Assembly (NCBI RefSeq): GCF_000315015.1
Contig: NZ_BAEP01000023.1
Location: 124,001-188,000, forward strand
DNA from: Paraglaciecola mesophila KMM 241
GTDB taxonomy: Bacteria; Pseudomonadota; Gammaproteobacteria; Enterobacterales; Alteromonadaceae
Reading direction: 5' to 3'
DNA length: 64,000 nt
Part shown: positions 8,960 to 21,971 of the stretch, piece by piece
Layout of the letters: each line of letters begins with the position of its first letter
Position numbering within the stretch: position 1 is the first letter of the stretch
The notes under the pieces: generated by a model
The model's input: the letters and a program-made list of their open reading frames with translations, nothing else
Database searches by the model: none
What the model was told of the DNA's origin: nothing
Translations under genes and position numbers: made by a program

Positions 8960-9856
8960 TTATTTTCGGCGCTTGGCTCTGGGGTGCGCTGTATCGTATA
9001 CGCTGGCCAGATGTTGAAAGTTCAAGTGGGTGTAAACTTGCGTAGTGGATAAATTCGCATGGCCGAGTAATTCTTGCACTCCGCGTAAATCACCGCTTGA
9101 TTCCAAAATGTGGGTAGCAAACGAGTGGCGCAATTTGTGTGGGTTGATATCTTGATCTAAATGCTGCTGCTTAGCCCACAACTGCATCCTTTTAGCAATT
9201 TGCCTATGACTGATACGCCTTCTGTGTTTACTTAAAAACAGTGCTGGCTCATCACCGTCAGCTAAAACGCCGCGCACTTTCAACCATTCACCAAGGCATT
9301 TCAACGCCGTTTTACCAATGGGCAGTATTCGCTCTTTACTGCCTTTACCCATGACCCTTAATTGGCCGTCATCTTGTAGGCTTTTCAGGTTTAAATCAGC
9401 CAGCTCAGCTAAACGCAAGCCGCAGCTGTAGGTCAGCTCGAGCATGGCTTTATCACGAACGGCAAGTAGTGAGTCATCATCGAAATCTAGTAGTTGATGC
9501 ATTTCATCTACATTGAGCTGCTTGGGTAATGGGCTGCCTTGTTTAGGGGCTTGAACCGCTTTGGCTGGATTACTGGATAACACTTCGAGCTCAACCAAAT
9601 AAGCGCAATAGCCACGCAATGCGGATAGGCGAAGAGCGATACTGCGTGGGCTTAACCCTTGACGACGGGCCTGATTCAGCACTTGGCGCACATGATCAAC
9701 CGTTAACTCTAACCAGTCGGTAATGGTGAGGGCTTGGCATATACTGGCAAGTTGACGCCGATAATTTTCAATGGACTTAGCGGCCAGATTACGTTCGTAC
9801 TTTAGATAATCAAAGTACTTGTCTAGCAAGGGTTGCAGACTTGGCTGTTCGCTCAT
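8960..9856 (-). CDS. xerC: Site-specific tyrosine recombinase XerC
   Basis: This 298-residue tyrosine recombinase has a SAM-like N-terminal core-binding domain (about 1-95) and a catalytic domain. The catalytic set is visible: Arg in Ser-Cys-Gly-Leu-Arg-Leu-Ala-Glu, Lys in Gly-Lys-Gly-Ser-Lys-Glu-Arg, His-Lys-Leu-Arg-His, His in Leu-Leu-Gly-His-Ala, and Tyr in Gln-Val-Tyr-Thr-His. With XerD it resolves chromosome dimers at dif. It is placed between DUF484 and yigB, as in E. coli, which separates it from the two island integrases further right. Confidence 0.95.
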   Translation of the reverse strand: MSEQPSLQPLLDKYFDYLKYERNLAAKSIENYRRQLASICQALTITDWLELTVDHVRQVLNQARRQGLSPRSIALRLSALRGYCAYLVELEVLSSNPAKAVQAPKQGSPLPKQLNVDEMHQLLDFDDDSLLAVRDKAMLELTYSCGLRLAELADLNLKSLQDDGQLRVMGKGSKERILPIGKTALKCLGEWLKVRGVLADGDEPALFLSKHRRRISHRQIAKRMQLWAKQQHLDQDINPHKLRHSFATHILESSGDLRGVQELLGHANLSTTQVYTHLNFQHLASVYDTAHPRAKRRK

Positions 9857-9871
9857 TAGTCAGCCTGGATG

Positions 9872-10570
9872 TCAGTAAGCCAGTAATTTAGGCAATAGTA
9901 TGCTTAAAAACTGCTGTAACTGAGTGATAAGCAAGGTGTCCATGTCAGGGTTAAAGTGCCCAGGATCGTTGCTGCCAATGGCCAAAATACCCAGCTCGCC
10001 ATTATCGCCTAAGCGCAATAAAGCAACAGATTCAGCTTGTTGGTCACTGAACAAAAGCTTTTTCTCGTGCTCGCTCAAGCGGCCAAAGAAAAAGGCCTCG
10101 TCTTTGAAGCGCTTTTCGGCAAATAACTTGCGCTGAATTTCTGGTAATGCAAAGGCACCCTTGTAGGGTTTCAGAGCGACCGATGAAAGGTTTAATTGTT
10201 CTTGCATCACGTCTTCGAGCACATATTGCACTGAGCTTATGTCGGAGCATTTCAATACGCGCAGATTCAAATCAGCGTAAATACGGTATATGGCTTCATT
10301 TTGTTTGGCGATGCTGATCAGCTGAGTCAGTTTGGAATTGAGTAAGCGTACTTTTTGGCGTAACTGTTCACTTTGGCGCTCGACCAGAGAGACACTGCCT
10401 TTTTGGGCATGGGGCAATTGCAGTTGCTCAAGTAAAGCTGGGTGTTTAACGAAGAACTCGGGGTGCTTGGCAAGATAGATAGCCACCTGCTGTTCAGTTA
10501 ACCCATCCGGTTCAGCAAAGGAAGAGGTGTCGTCTAATTGACTTTTTTGCTGACCAGATGCTTCATTCAT
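9872..10570 (-). CDS. DUF484 family protein
   Basis: This 232-residue protein starts with a region containing Leu-Thr-Glu-Gln-Gln-Val-Ala and Tyr-Leu-Ala-Lys-His-Pro-Glu-Phe-Phe. A short coiled coil follows (Leu-Val-Glu-Arg-Gln, about 82-115), and a GAF-like C-terminal half ends with [12 protein letters not shown]. These are DUF484 hallmarks. Its function is unknown, but it is regularly found between dapF and xerC. It overlaps the dapF stop by 4 bp, so translation is probably coupled. Confidence 0.85.
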   Translation of the reverse strand: MNEASGQQKSQLDDTSSFAEPDGLTEQQVAIYLAKHPEFFVKHPALLEQLQLPHAQKGSVSLVERQSEQLRQKVRLLNSKLTQLISIAKQNEAIYRIYADLNLRVLKCSDISSVQYVLEDVMQEQLNLSSVALKPYKGAFALPEIQRKLFAEKRFKDEAFFFGRLSEHEKKLLFSDQQAESVALLRLGDNGELGILAIGSNDPGHFNPDMDTLLITQLQQFLSILLPKLLAY

Positions 10571-11397
10571 AACGTGATATTTCCATCAAAGACATGTTCC
10601 GCTGTCCCTGTCATTTTTAAGATTGACCCTGGCCCTTGCCAACGAATTTTCAAGGTACCACCTGGTAAATCGACAGTGACTTCCTTGTTTAACTTTTTCT
10701 GCATTTGCCCTACGGCGACGGCCGCACATGCGCCGCTACCACAAGCGAGGGTTTCACCCACGCCGCGCTCATAAACACGCAGTTTAATATGACCGCTGTT
10801 TAAAATCTGCATAAAACCGATGTTGGCGCCCTCAGGAAAGCGTTCGTGGGCCACTAACGTTTTACCTATGCCTTCTACATCAGCTGTTTCGACATCATCT
10901 ACTAATAATACACAGTGGGGGTTACCCATGGAAACTGCGCCGCAAAAGAAGGTGTGATCGTTCTCGCGAATGATATAAATGTTCTCTTGCTTGTTCGCTT
11001 TCAGCGGTATTTTAGCCGGTTCAAAAATAGGCTCGCCCATGTTAACGGTAATTTGTCCGTCACGCTCATGGTATAGCACGATGCGACCTGCCTTGGTGCT
11101 CACCACTATTTTGTTGCGATTGGTTAGCCCTTTCATTTTTACAAAGCGAGCGAAACAACGGGCACCATTACCGCACTGGGAAACCTCAGAGCCGTCTGAG
11201 TTAAAAATACGATAATGAAAGTCTTGTTCCGGGTCGTACGGAGGCTCTACGACCAATAATTGGTCGAAGCCGATACCGAAGTTGCGATCCGCTAACTGGG
11301 AAATCTTTTCTTTACTGAAGAAAACGTTTTGAGTCACGTTGTCGATAACGACAAAGTCATTGCCCAAACCGTGCATCTTTGAAAACTGAACTTGCAT
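10567..11397 (-). CDS. dapF: Diaminopimelate epimerase DapF
   Basis: This enzyme of about 276 residues interconverts LL- and meso-diaminopimelate for lysine and peptidoglycan synthesis. The two catalytic cysteines are in Gln-Cys-Gly-Asn-Gly-Ala-Arg-Cys and Ala-Cys-Gly-Ser-Gly-Ala-Cys. The N-terminus reads [15 protein letters not shown], which favours the ATG at 11397 over a GTG three codons upstream (11406). The gene runs downstream of lysA after 198 bp and is coupled to the DUF484 gene by overlap. Confidence 0.95.
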   Translation of the reverse strand: MQVQFSKMHGLGNDFVVIDNVTQNVFFSKEKISQLADRNFGIGFDQLLVVEPPYDPEQDFHYRIFNSDGSEVSQCGNGARCFARFVKMKGLTNRNKIVVSTKAGRIVLYHERDGQITVNMGEPIFEPAKIPLKANKQENIYIIRENDHTFFCGAVSMGNPHCVLLVDDVETADVEGIGKTLVAHERFPEGANIGFMQILNSGHIKLRVYERGVGETLACGSGACAAVAVGQMQKKLNKEVTVDLPGGTLKIRWQGPGSILKMTGTAEHVFDGNITL

Positions 11398-11595
11398 GTT
11401 TGCCACTTACGTAAAAATCACTTAATCAGACGACAATCGCCCTTGTATCAAGTACCTATAATGATGGTTATATCATTTCAAAGCACGGCTGACTATGGAT
11501 TTGCATCGTCTTGGCCGAGGGACGATGCAATCTATAGTGCTATCTATAGTGCTATCTATCGTGCAATAGGCAGTGCAACGGGTAACGCGATACTT
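11398..11595. repeat. lysA-dapF spacer with a hairpin and 12-bp tandem repeats
   Basis: An 8-bp perfect inverted repeat (GCATCGTC at 11503-11510, GACGATGC at 11521-11528) lies just beside about three tandem copies of a 12-bp unit TATAGTGCTATC (533-544, 545-556 and a diverged copy 557-568, all +11000). The repeat is too short and non-spaced to be CRISPR. Confidence 0.6.
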
Positions 11596-12843
11596 TTACA
11601 GTACGCTCTCACCACGCCAAAGATCTTCAAGGGTTTCCCGCTCACGAACAACAATTACCTGGTCTTTGTCGACCATGATTTCAGCGGCCTTACAACGACT
11701 GTTGTAGTTGGACGCCATTACAAATCCATAAGCACCCGCACTTCGTACCGCAAGATAATCGCCGGCATCGATTGCCAGTTCACGCTCTTTGCCAATGAAA
11801 TCGCCTGTCTCGCAAATGGGCCCAACAACATCATAAACCGCACTGTCACGCGTCAAAGACGTATCAAGTGGAATGATGCTTTGCCAAGCTGAATATAGCG
11901 CAGGACGTATTAAATCGTTCATTGCGGCATCAACGATCGCAAAGTTTTTTTCAGCACCTTGCTTTAAGAACTCAACCTTGGTCAGTAGCACACCAGCATT
12001 GGCCATAATGGCTCGGCCCGGCTCAAATATAAGCTGCAAGTCTTCACGCCCTTGCATGCGCTGCGCAATTGCTTGGGTGTATTCATCAGGGTGTGGCGGC
12101 GTTTCATCTTTATACGTTACGCCTAAGCCACCGCCTACGTCTAAATGCGCCAATGTAATGCCATTTTCGGCAAGCTCATCAATAAGAACCAACAGTTTAT
12201 CAAGGGCATCAACAAAGGGGGCAATCTCAGTTAATTGCGAGCCTATGTGGCAATCTATTCCTTTGATCTCAAGATTGGGTAAGGACGCGGCGTGACGATA
12301 CACTTCTACTGCTTGCTCACGTTCGATACCGAACTTATTGGCTTTCAAGCCGGTAGAAATATATGGATGGGTTTTCGCGTCAACATCTGGGTTTACGCGA
12401 ATTGAAATTGGCGCGACTTTATTTTCAGCCACAGCCACTTGGCTAATGCGCTCTAGCTCCGCTGGAGATTCAACATTGAAACACTTGATGTTGTGCTGCA
12501 AGCCTAATGCAATCTCTTGAGGCGTTTTACCCACACCAGAGAAAACAACTTTGGTTGGGTCACCGCCCGCTTTGAGTACGCGTAAAAGTTCGCCACCGGA
12601 TACAATATCAAAGCCAGAGCCGAGCTTAGCGAGTACGCTTAACACGCCTAAATTTGAGTTGGCTTTCACCGCGTAGCAGACCAAATGTGGGTGAGCACCA
12701 GCGGCTTTATCAAATGCTAACCAATGACGTTCTATCGTCGCCTTTGAATAAACATAACATGGGGTGCCGTGAGTTTGGGCTATGTCGTGCAGCGATACAT
12801 CTTCTGCATAGAGTTTTTCATTTTTGTAGCCAAAAAAATCCAT
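11596..12843 (-). CDS. lysA: Diaminopimelate decarboxylase LysA
   Basis: This 415-residue fold-type III PLP enzyme makes L-lysine from meso-diaminopimelate. Visible signatures are Cys-Tyr-Ala-Val-Lys-Ala-Asn-Ser (the PLP lysine, near residue 59), His-Ile-Gly-Ser-Gln, the glycine-rich Asp-Val-Gly-Gly-Gly-Leu-Gly, Glu-Pro-Gly-Arg, and Cys-Glu-Thr-Gly-Asp near the C-terminus. It starts 1 bp after the lptM stop codon and precedes dapF, so lysine-pathway genes are grouped here. Confidence 0.95.
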   Translation of the reverse strand: MDFFGYKNEKLYAEDVSLHDIAQTHGTPCYVYSKATIERHWLAFDKAAGAHPHLVCYAVKANSNLGVLSVLAKLGSGFDIVSGGELLRVLKAGGDPTKVVFSGVGKTPQEIALGLQHNIKCFNVESPAELERISQVAVAENKVAPISIRVNPDVDAKTHPYISTGLKANKFGIEREQAVEVYRHAASLPNLEIKGIDCHIGSQLTEIAPFVDALDKLLVLIDELAENGITLAHLDVGGGLGVTYKDETPPHPDEYTQAIAQRMQGREDLQLIFEPGRAIMANAGVLLTKVEFLKQGAEKNFAIVDAAMNDLIRPALYSAWQSIIPLDTSLTRDSAVYDVVGPICETGDFIGKERELAIDAGDYLAVRSAGAYGFVMASNYNSRCKAAEIMVDKDQVIVVRERETLEDLWRGESVL

Positions 12844-12844
12844 A

Positions 12845-13027
12845 TTACTGCTTACCTTCTTGGGAATCTTGAGATGGGGTAGGGGCCGTCTGAGATGACG
12901 TATTCTGTTGTGGTTTTTCTGGCAGGGTTAAGGGTTTCTTTTGCCCACAGCCTTGCAGCGTTAACAGAGTAAACGCGCTTAACAGCGCTAACAAAAAAGT
13001 CGTTTTACGTCGCATCTCAGGCCTCAA
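12845..13027 (-). CDS. lptM: LptM (YifL) family lipoprotein
   Basis: This 60-residue lipoprotein has a basic N-terminus, a hydrophobic stretch and the lipobox Leu-Gln-Gly-Cys at about residues 24-27, then Gly-Gln-Lys-Lys-Pro-Leu-Thr-Leu-Pro. That post-cysteine sequence is typical of LptM, which assists assembly of the LPS translocon LptDE. The tail is Gln/Ser/Thr-rich and disordered. A second ATG five codons in is an alternative start. Placement directly before lysA/dapF agrees with the enterobacterial yifL-dapF neighbourhood. Confidence 0.85.
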   Translation of the reverse strand: MRPEMRRKTTFLLALLSAFTLLTLQGCGQKKPLTLPEKPQQNTSSQTAPTPSQDSQEGKQ

Positions 13028-13178
13028 CTGATAGTGTAGCCGCGTATGATGGCACTCCCAGCGTAAAATGCAACGTGTTAACAGTGCTTTAAGCGTTATA
13101 TTCTATATTCATTTTAACCTAGGCTTATCTGCCCTACCGCTATGAAACAAACCGCGGTAATGACCATGGCTAGTGAGG

Positions 13179-14255
13179 TTAGCGACTGGCTTTTGGCAGT
13201 TTATCTAATTGAGTAAGGACTGACTGGGGGAAGCGTACTTTACTCCAAAGTTGTTCGCACAAGGTGTTAACGGCTTGCCAGTCACGTTTGACCAACCAAT
13301 CGATAAGAATATCGGGGTTCTGGGGGTAAGCGATACGCTCGATAGCGGGCTTGATTAACCATTCTTCAACAATATCACTGTCAAGGGTTGGCATACTTTG
13401 GGCTAAATCTAATTGAACTAACGTCTTTGCATTTGATAGCTGCTCAAATTGACCGCTAAGAGGTTTGATCAACAGTTTCTTGCCGAAATGTAGACATTCA
13501 CTGGCCAGTTCGAAACCCGCATTAGCAATAACCCCAGAGCAGCTTTGTAAAATACGCACAAAATCGACTTTAGATGGGCGACGCCACTGAATATTCCCTA
13601 GGTGTTCGTCTTGCTCTATCTTAGGGTGAAAGCAGATAAAGTCATGTTCTGAGAAAGGGTCAAGCAAAGCATTAATGTCATCTATTTCTTCAAAGGGCAA
13701 ATACACCAAATAGGTGCGCGATGGTGGTGATTGGCTGTCGTCAGCTTCAATAAAAGGCGGCATGATCGGATGACCAAAATGATACCAGTGCACACCAAGA
13801 TGCAAATCGGTGGGAGCAAAGTAGCGTGTAATTAGTTTATCCAGCAAGGTACCTGGCTGTTGAGGCACTGGGTGCATGAATGCCGCCTGATGACTGATAG
13901 ATATTGACGGGATCTTATTGAGCTTGGCGGCCCATGCGCTTATAGGCTCAAAATCGTTGATCACTAAGTCGTAATCCTTAGCGCAAATGCTTTTGATGTC
14001 TTGGTATAGCTCACGCAACTTAGCAGATTTAAAAGTAGCGGATTTACTGATTTTTCCGCCCTTGGTTTCAAACGTCAAGCCGCGATAACTGGCAAAGTCA
14101 CCGAAGACCTCCATATCAAAGTATTTGTTTTTGTCTCGACCAGAAAATAGGTAGTCGACTTGAATGTCGCTGCGCTGATTGAAGGCTTTTGCCATAACTC
14201 GGGCGCGCGTGGTGTGCCCATTACCGGTGCCTTGTACACCGTACAATATCTTCAA
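13179..14255 (-). CDS. Glycosyltransferase of the MJ1255/VC2487 (TIGR00661) type
   Basis: This 358-residue protein opens with Lys-Ile-Leu-Tyr-Gly-Val-Gln-Gly-Thr-Gly-Asn-Gly-His-Thr-Thr-Arg, the GT-B N-terminal signature of the MJ1255/VC2487 family. A C-terminal nucleotide-sugar region includes Gly-Val-Ile-Ala-Asn-Ala-Gly-Phe-Glu-Leu-Ala-Ser-Glu. The family resembles MurG and UDP-glycosyltransferases; donor and acceptor are unknown. There is no membrane helix. The neighbour downstream on the minus strand is lptM after 151 bp, and the PAP2 gene lies upstream. Involvement in envelope glycoconjugates would be a guess. Confidence 0.7.
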   Translation of the reverse strand: MKILYGVQGTGNGHTTRARVMAKAFNQRSDIQVDYLFSGRDKNKYFDMEVFGDFASYRGLTFETKGGKISKSATFKSAKLRELYQDIKSICAKDYDLVINDFEPISAWAAKLNKIPSISISHQAAFMHPVPQQPGTLLDKLITRYFAPTDLHLGVHWYHFGHPIMPPFIEADDSQSPPSRTYLVYLPFEEIDDINALLDPFSEHDFICFHPKIEQDEHLGNIQWRRPSKVDFVRILQSCSGVIANAGFELASECLHFGKKLLIKPLSGQFEQLSNAKTLVQLDLAQSMPTLDSDIVEEWLIKPAIERIAYPQNPDILIDWLVKRDWQAVNTLCEQLWSKVRFPQSVLTQLDKLPKASR

Positions 14256-14356
14256 AGGTGAGTACTCTTTATGGTTAAGATAAATGATTTAGTTAAGATA
14301 AGCGTCTTGGTTACGTCACGTTGTTAGTCAAAGTAAACTCTTTACCTAAGGGCCAT

Positions 14357-14866
14357 TTAAAGTAAGGACAAACTGAAATAAGACATGCTTAGCCCTAATG
14401 CGGCGCCAGCTAAGATATCGCTGGGGTAATGAACACCTAATAACACGCGAGATAAACCGATGATGCTTGCCCAGCCGTAAACCAAAATTAGGGTGGATGG
14501 GTAAAAACTAGCGATCAACGATGCCATTAAAAATGCGGCTGCAGTATGACCTGAGGGTAAGCTGAATTTGTCTGATGGGGTGATATGGGCGCTGAAGTTT
14601 TGCAATAAGTCGCAGGGACGCTGCCTACGTAGGAATTTTTTCAATATCAAATACACTGGCAATTCGAGGCTGTAAGCGAGTAATGCGCTGTATAAAAACA
14701 ATGCGCCATGCTCTGCTTCAAATAACCAAAGCAATAAGCCTAAGACGAGATACAAGTGACCATCACCCGTGCGAGACATCCAAATTATCCAGCGACAGTC
14801 ACGCTTAGCGGTCAGTCCAAAAAGCCAATGAAAAAGCTGGGTATCTGTTTGAGTCAGTGATTTCAT
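14357..14866 (-). CDS. PAP2-family membrane phosphatase
   Basis: This 169-residue protein of about five membrane helices carries the three acid-phosphatase motifs. These are Lys-Lys-Phe-Leu-Arg-Arg-Gln-Arg-Pro (about 76-84), Leu-Pro-Ser-Gly-His-Thr (about 103-108), and Arg-Val-Leu-Leu-Gly-Val-His-Tyr-Pro-Ser-Asp (about 139-149). The short form matches PgpB/UppP-like enzymes that remove phosphate from lipid carriers or phosphatidylglycerol-phosphate. The exact substrate cannot be told from the sequence. Confidence 0.85.
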   Translation of the reverse strand: MKSLTQTDTQLFHWLFGLTAKRDCRWIIWMSRTGDGHLYLVLGLLLWLFEAEHGALFLYSALLAYSLELPVYLILKKFLRRQRPCDLLQNFSAHITPSDKFSLPSGHTAAAFLMASLIASFYPSTLILVYGWASIIGLSRVLLGVHYPSDILAGAALGLSMSYFSLSLL

Positions 14867-15072
14867 CGTGACACTCCATCAACTCGCATTCTATTCGATG
14901 CTGATGATGGTATTTTTTCTGTGTGAAGCTTAGGTGACAGATTAAAGAACAGTTTATGAAATAAATTTCCCGTACTAGGTTTCATCAAAAAACCGTGTAA
15001 AAGCTTGATTAGTGGTAGCATTGCCACTACCTAGCAGTATACTGGTGGTAATTCGTCTGAAGGGGATTAGCA

Positions 15073-15558
15073 ATGGAATATAATACGTCTGCATTATGTG
15101 ATTTATTTGCTGACAGTGTTGATGTGGTAGAACCCATGTTTGTTAGCTTTGGTGGCCGCGCTTCATTTGGTGGTGAAATTACCACCATTAAGTGTTTCGA
15201 AGACAAAGGCGTTATTCTAAAAGCGCTGGAAAAGCCCGGGCTAGGCAAAGTATTGCTGATCGACGGCGGCGGCTCTATGCGCAGAGCGTTAATCGATTCT
15301 GCTGCAGCGCAAATCGCTTTAGATAATGGCTGGGAAGGCATTATTTGTTATGGCAGTGTACGCGAAGTCGATGATTTAGAAGAGATAAACGTGGGTGTGC
15401 ATGCCATTGCCTCTATTCCGGTCAGTGCTGACGACCAAGGCGTAGGTGAAGTGGATGTCGCAGTGAATTTTGGTGGCGTGACATTTTTGCCAGAAGATCA
15501 TGTGTATGCTGACCGCACAGGGATTATTCTCTCCCCTGAGCCTTTAGATGTCGAATAA
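15073..15558 (+). CDS. rraA: Ribonuclease E activity regulator RraA
   Basis: This 161-residue protein has the RraA core: [10 protein letters not shown], Gly-Gly-Gly-Ser-Met-Arg-Arg-Ala-Leu, Gly-Ser-Val-Arg-Glu-Val-Asp, and an acidic C-terminus. RraA binds RNase E and damps mRNA decay. The Shine-Dalgarno GAAGGGG is well placed. The gene is monocistronic and ends at a clear bidirectional terminator shared with the ExbD gene. Confidence 0.92.
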   Translation: MEYNTSALCDLFADSVDVVEPMFVSFGGRASFGGEITTIKCFEDKGVILKALEKPGLGKVLLIDGGGSMRRALIDSAAAQIALDNGWEGIICYGSVREVDDLEEINVGVHAIASIPVSADDQGVGEVDVAVNFGGVTFLPEDHVYADRTGIILSPEPLDVE

Positions 15559-15601
15559 GCTCTGAGCGGTTTTGACTGCAAGCTTAAAAAGAAGCAGACA
15601 T

Positions 15602-15630
15602 AAAAAAAGCCATCATCTGATGGCTTTTTT
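15602..15630. terminator. Bidirectional terminator between rraA and exbD-like gene
   Basis: A perfect 13-bp inverted repeat (15603-15615 and 15618-15630) with a 2-base loop, A-run on one side and T-run on the other, lies between convergent genes. It works as an intrinsic terminator on either strand. Confidence 0.9.
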
Positions 15631-15662
15631 CGTATTTGATGTAGTCGTTAGTAACGAATAAG

Positions 15663-16070
15663 TTACTTACCTACTAAAACAGAAACATTGGCGATGCCAG
15701 CTTCTTTAGCTTGGTTAATAACTTCAGTTACAACACCGTGCTTCGCTTTAGGATGAGCTTGAACAGCAGCAGAATCTGTGTTGTTCTCAGCTAAGAAGCT
15801 TTGAATGTTCGCTACGATACGGCGGATATCCACTTCACGACTGTTCATCATGATAGTGCCATCTTCGTTAACGCGGATAGCTAGAGTTTTAACATTCGTT
15901 TTCGGCGGCGGTGAATTTGAGTCTTTTGGACGCAAAACATCTAAACCTTTTTCTTTTACGAAAGAGGTGGTAACAATGAAGAAAATCAACATGATGAACA
16001 CGATGTCCAACATGGGGGTCATATCTATTGCTGCTTCGTCATCAGAAGAGCCGTGCTTCTTTCTTTTCAT
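15663..16070 (-). CDS. Orphan ExbD/TolR-type biopolymer transport protein
   Basis: This 135-residue protein has a short cytoplasmic N-terminus, one membrane helix with the conserved Asp in Asp-Met-Thr-Pro-Met-Leu-Asp-Ile-Val-Phe (the proton-path aspartate at about residue 22), and a periplasmic domain. It would pair with an ExbB-like stator to energise a TonB system. No ExbB or TonB gene adjoins it in this window and 396 bp of non-coding DNA lie upstream, so its partner must be encoded elsewhere. Confidence 0.85.
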   Translation of the reverse strand: MKRKKHGSSDDEAAIDMTPMLDIVFIMLIFFIVTTSFVKEKGLDVLRPKDSNSPPPKTNVKTLAIRVNEDGTIMMNSREVDIRRIVANIQSFLAENNTDSAAVQAHPKAKHGVVTEVINQAKEAGIANVSVLVGK

Positions 16071-16466
16071 CTGTACTTGTCGCCAAATTGTTGAAATTGA
16101 ATTCGCCTAGTATAAAGGCACTTTTAGTTGAGAGCATCCACTAATTACATAAATTTATGCAATTGTATTAACGAAATTATATTGTTTTTCACATTAGCGG
16201 TATAAAAAACACCCTTAACGATTTATCAACTGACAAATCAAAAGATGTGAATGGCGTTTTTCATACAACACACTGTTCATTCAACAAACCGTTTGCTCTC
16301 TTTATTGACATATTCCCACGACCAAAACCAAGATAAGAGTGACTCAGATCAACCTGAGGATCTCGCAGATCATTTTTCGGCACGCGCACTATTTGTATCG
16401 TAGAACGCTATGTTTTGCAAACCTAGTACATTTTTTAAACGCTTAGGTCACTTATTAGAATGACTG
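16071..16466. other. Gene-free stretch of 396 bp
   Basis: It is AT-rich next to the ExbD gene, which probably contains the exbD-like promoter. No reading frame with a ribosome binding site and no strong hairpin was found. Confidence 0.5.
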
Positions 16467-17267
16467 CTAAGTACTTTTATTCTCTAGGGCTTGGCCGAGA
16501 TGCAAAAAGTAATCTAAAAAATGATTTTGTACTGTGTGTCTGTGCTGATCTTTGGGGTAAACCCCTAATATTGCCTCTGGGCTTTTCTTTGTGCCTTGCA
16601 CGAGAAACGCATTGCGTAAGGGTTGATCTTGAATGATCGCTTCGAATGCGCGGGCTGCCAATTCCTGAGGGCGGGCGAAATAATACAATTTCATTTCTTT
16701 ATCCACTAAGGCACTGGCCAAAACATATTGGTTCGGCTCTTCTTTATTAGGTGATAAGAAAATACTCTCGAAGCACTGGCTCAGCTTTTTGTTGAGCGGG
16801 TGGGGCTTCATCTCATGATCATCTAACCACAGTTCAGAGGCGAAATTATGCGGCTGACAAGCAACAAAAAGTTTGTCACAAATATAATGGTCAAATGCGT
16901 GAAACCATTCGTGGGCCAAGGACCCTCCGCCTGCATTTTTGGCTAAAGCGAGGCGTTTCGTTTGTGACTCATAGTGGGCGCAACTGTGTTTTCGCCCGCC
17001 CGTACCAAACGCTAATGACAAGGTGCCATTTAATGAAATAACCGACTCAGGCACCTGCAGAATATCCATTAAGTCGCAAAAGGCGTCAAAAAATAGATTC
17101 GCGGCGATTTGCTGTTCTTCAGGGGTGACCCATTTGCCAATGTTTACGGTGCGAAAACCGAAGATTTTTAAGATGTCTTGGAAGCTGACGTCGGCGCCGC
17201 CCCGATGTTCATCACCATTACGATAATACGGGCGATGCAGTCTTGATTGGCCGGCTGCGGGGATCAC
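16467..17267 (-). CDS. Putative zinc metallopeptidase-like protein (CLCA_X-type)
   Basis: This 266-residue protein centres on [13 protein letters not shown], an HExxH zinc-binding helix with extra histidine and aspartate (about residues 119-131). No signal peptide is seen, so it is probably cytoplasmic. The sequence resembles a gammaproteobacterial family that databases label CLCA_X; a peptidase activity is inferred from the motif alone. It overlaps the flavodoxin gene by 4 bp, so both are likely co-translated. Confidence 0.6.
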   Translation of the reverse strand: MIPAAGQSRLHRPYYRNGDEHRGGADVSFQDILKIFGFRTVNIGKWVTPEEQQIAANLFFDAFCDLMDILQVPESVISLNGTLSLAFGTGGRKHSCAHYESQTKRLALAKNAGGGSLAHEWFHAFDHYICDKLFVACQPHNFASELWLDDHEMKPHPLNKKLSQCFESIFLSPNKEEPNQYVLASALVDKEMKLYYFARPQELAARAFEAIIQDQPLRNAFLVQGTKKSPEAILGVYPKDQHRHTVQNHFLDYFLHLGQALENKST

Positions 17268-17812
17268 TGATCGTCGTTGTCCAGTTCTAGCAGTAATTGC
17301 TCTGCCCAGCTATCGATACGCTGCTCGGTTTTATCGTACTGGTTTTCATCATCTAGGGATAACCCAACAAAATGTGAGCCGTCTTCGGTTAGCCCTTTTG
17401 ATTCAGTGAACTCATAACCTTCATTCGGCCAATAACCGATCATTTTACAGCCTAATATAATCAGCTCATCGTGAAGCATACCGAGGGCGTCTTGGAACCA
17501 CTGGGCATAACCAAGCTGATCACCTAGGCCAAATAGAGCGACAGTTTTGTTTTCTAGGTTGAGTTGACTGATGTCTTGCCAGCAGGATTCCCAGTCTTCT
17601 TGTAGTTCCCCAAAATCCCATGTGGAAATACCGAAAATAAGCACATCGAACTGTTCTGCTTGGCTAAGGGGAACATCTTTTATATTAAAAATATCCACTA
17701 CATGAGCATCAAACAAACGGTTAAACGCGGTTTGAATTTTCTCTGCGGCCATTTCGGTATAGCAAGTAGTTGAACCGTAAAATAAACCAATTTTAAACGC
17801 CGTATCTGACAT
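17264..17812 (-). CDS. fldB: Flavodoxin (FldB-like)
   Basis: This 182-residue long-chain flavodoxin has the FMN-phosphate loop Gly-Ser-Thr-Thr-Cys-Tyr-Thr-Glu near residues 13-20, a Trp-containing loop Ser-Thr-Trp-Asp-Phe-Gly-Glu-Leu-Gln, and Gly-Leu-Gly-Asp-Gln-Leu-Gly-Tyr. It carries electrons to partner enzymes. The Thr-Thr-Cys-Tyr variant of the loop is closer to FldB than to FldA. It is translated ahead of the metallopeptidase-like gene with a 4-bp overlap. Confidence 0.8.
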   Translation of the reverse strand: MSDTAFKIGLFYGSTTCYTEMAAEKIQTAFNRLFDAHVVDIFNIKDVPLSQAEQFDVLIFGISTWDFGELQEDWESCWQDISQLNLENKTVALFGLGDQLGYAQWFQDALGMLHDELIILGCKMIGYWPNEGYEFTESKGLTEDGSHFVGLSLDDENQYDKTEQRIDSWAEQLLLELDNDDQ

Positions 17813-17925
17813 GGGTACCTTTTAATGCCGCTATTTAAGTTGTGCTATTGTCCTTGTTTGCCGAGCAATGGTCTAGGCTTGATGGACTTTCTTCATGCAC
17901 TTTTGCTTCTTCAACCGAGGGTGGG

Positions 17926-18387
17926 TTAACACTTAGCCGCTGCATAATAGGTGATACTTGCAATCAAACCATCGGCTAATTGATAAATAGACATAGCGCA
18001 TTGAGATGTTGATGTTTGATTGTGCTCAGTAAATGCCTCTTCTACTACCGCCACCGTGTTACCTAATTCTATGCTGTCCTTTATGCGTGAGCGGGCATTT
18101 GGTTGTGCCTCAAAATGCGCCTGCATTGCCTGCTGCAATTGCTTTTTGTCCGCTGTCTCTACGACTAGCTGGTTGTTAGCCACGCCAAGCCATTTTACAT
18201 CGTCTTTCATATTCAACAGCATGCCATCTATATCATGCTCATTGTAAGCAGCCATAAAGCTAGCGATGCGGTCAATATTAGCAGACTGTTGCTGTGCGTT
18301 GGTTTGCGCGGTAAACGTGCTGAGGCAACAAGCTAGGATAATACCGGAAACGAGTGGAGAGGTTATTGTGCGTATTCTAGATTTCAT
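17926..18387 (-). CDS. Exported SnoaL/NTF2-like protein
   Basis: A signal peptide (start Met-Lys-Ser-Arg-Ile-Arg, ending Thr-Asn-Ala-Gln) precedes a small domain of about 120 residues with Phe-Met-Ala-Ala-Tyr-Asn-Glu-His-Asp-Ile-Asp-Gly-Met, the opening helix of SnoaL-like NTF2 folds. The ATG at 18387 is preferred over one at 18438 because it gives a normal signal sequence. A free C-terminal cysteine ends the protein. No enzyme role can be assigned. Confidence 0.6.
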   Translation of the reverse strand: MKSRIRTITSPLVSGIILACCLSTFTAQTNAQQQSANIDRIASFMAAYNEHDIDGMLLNMKDDVKWLGVANNQLVVETADKKQLQQAMQAHFEAQPNARSRIKDSIELGNTVAVVEEAFTEHNQTSTSQCAMSIYQLADGLIASITYYAAAKC

Positions 18388-21846
<3,459 letters not shown>

Positions 21847-21971
21847 TAGTGTAAGACGCGCTTGGTAAAAGGATGATATTTGGTCAATATGTCGTTTTTT
21901 CTACTAGAGGTATTGACCAAGGCTGCGCATCTCCTTATAAATCATGATTAAGCCGCTTATCTGGAATATAA

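Noticed and set aside
11533-11568. 12-bp tandem repeats as a CRISPR array
   Set aside because: The units are contiguous without spacers, too short, and no cas gene is present.
11392-11892. A 166-codon plus-strand frame across the lysA 3' end
   Set aside because: It overlaps lysA on the opposite strand and includes the 12-bp tandem repeat; no family resemblance.
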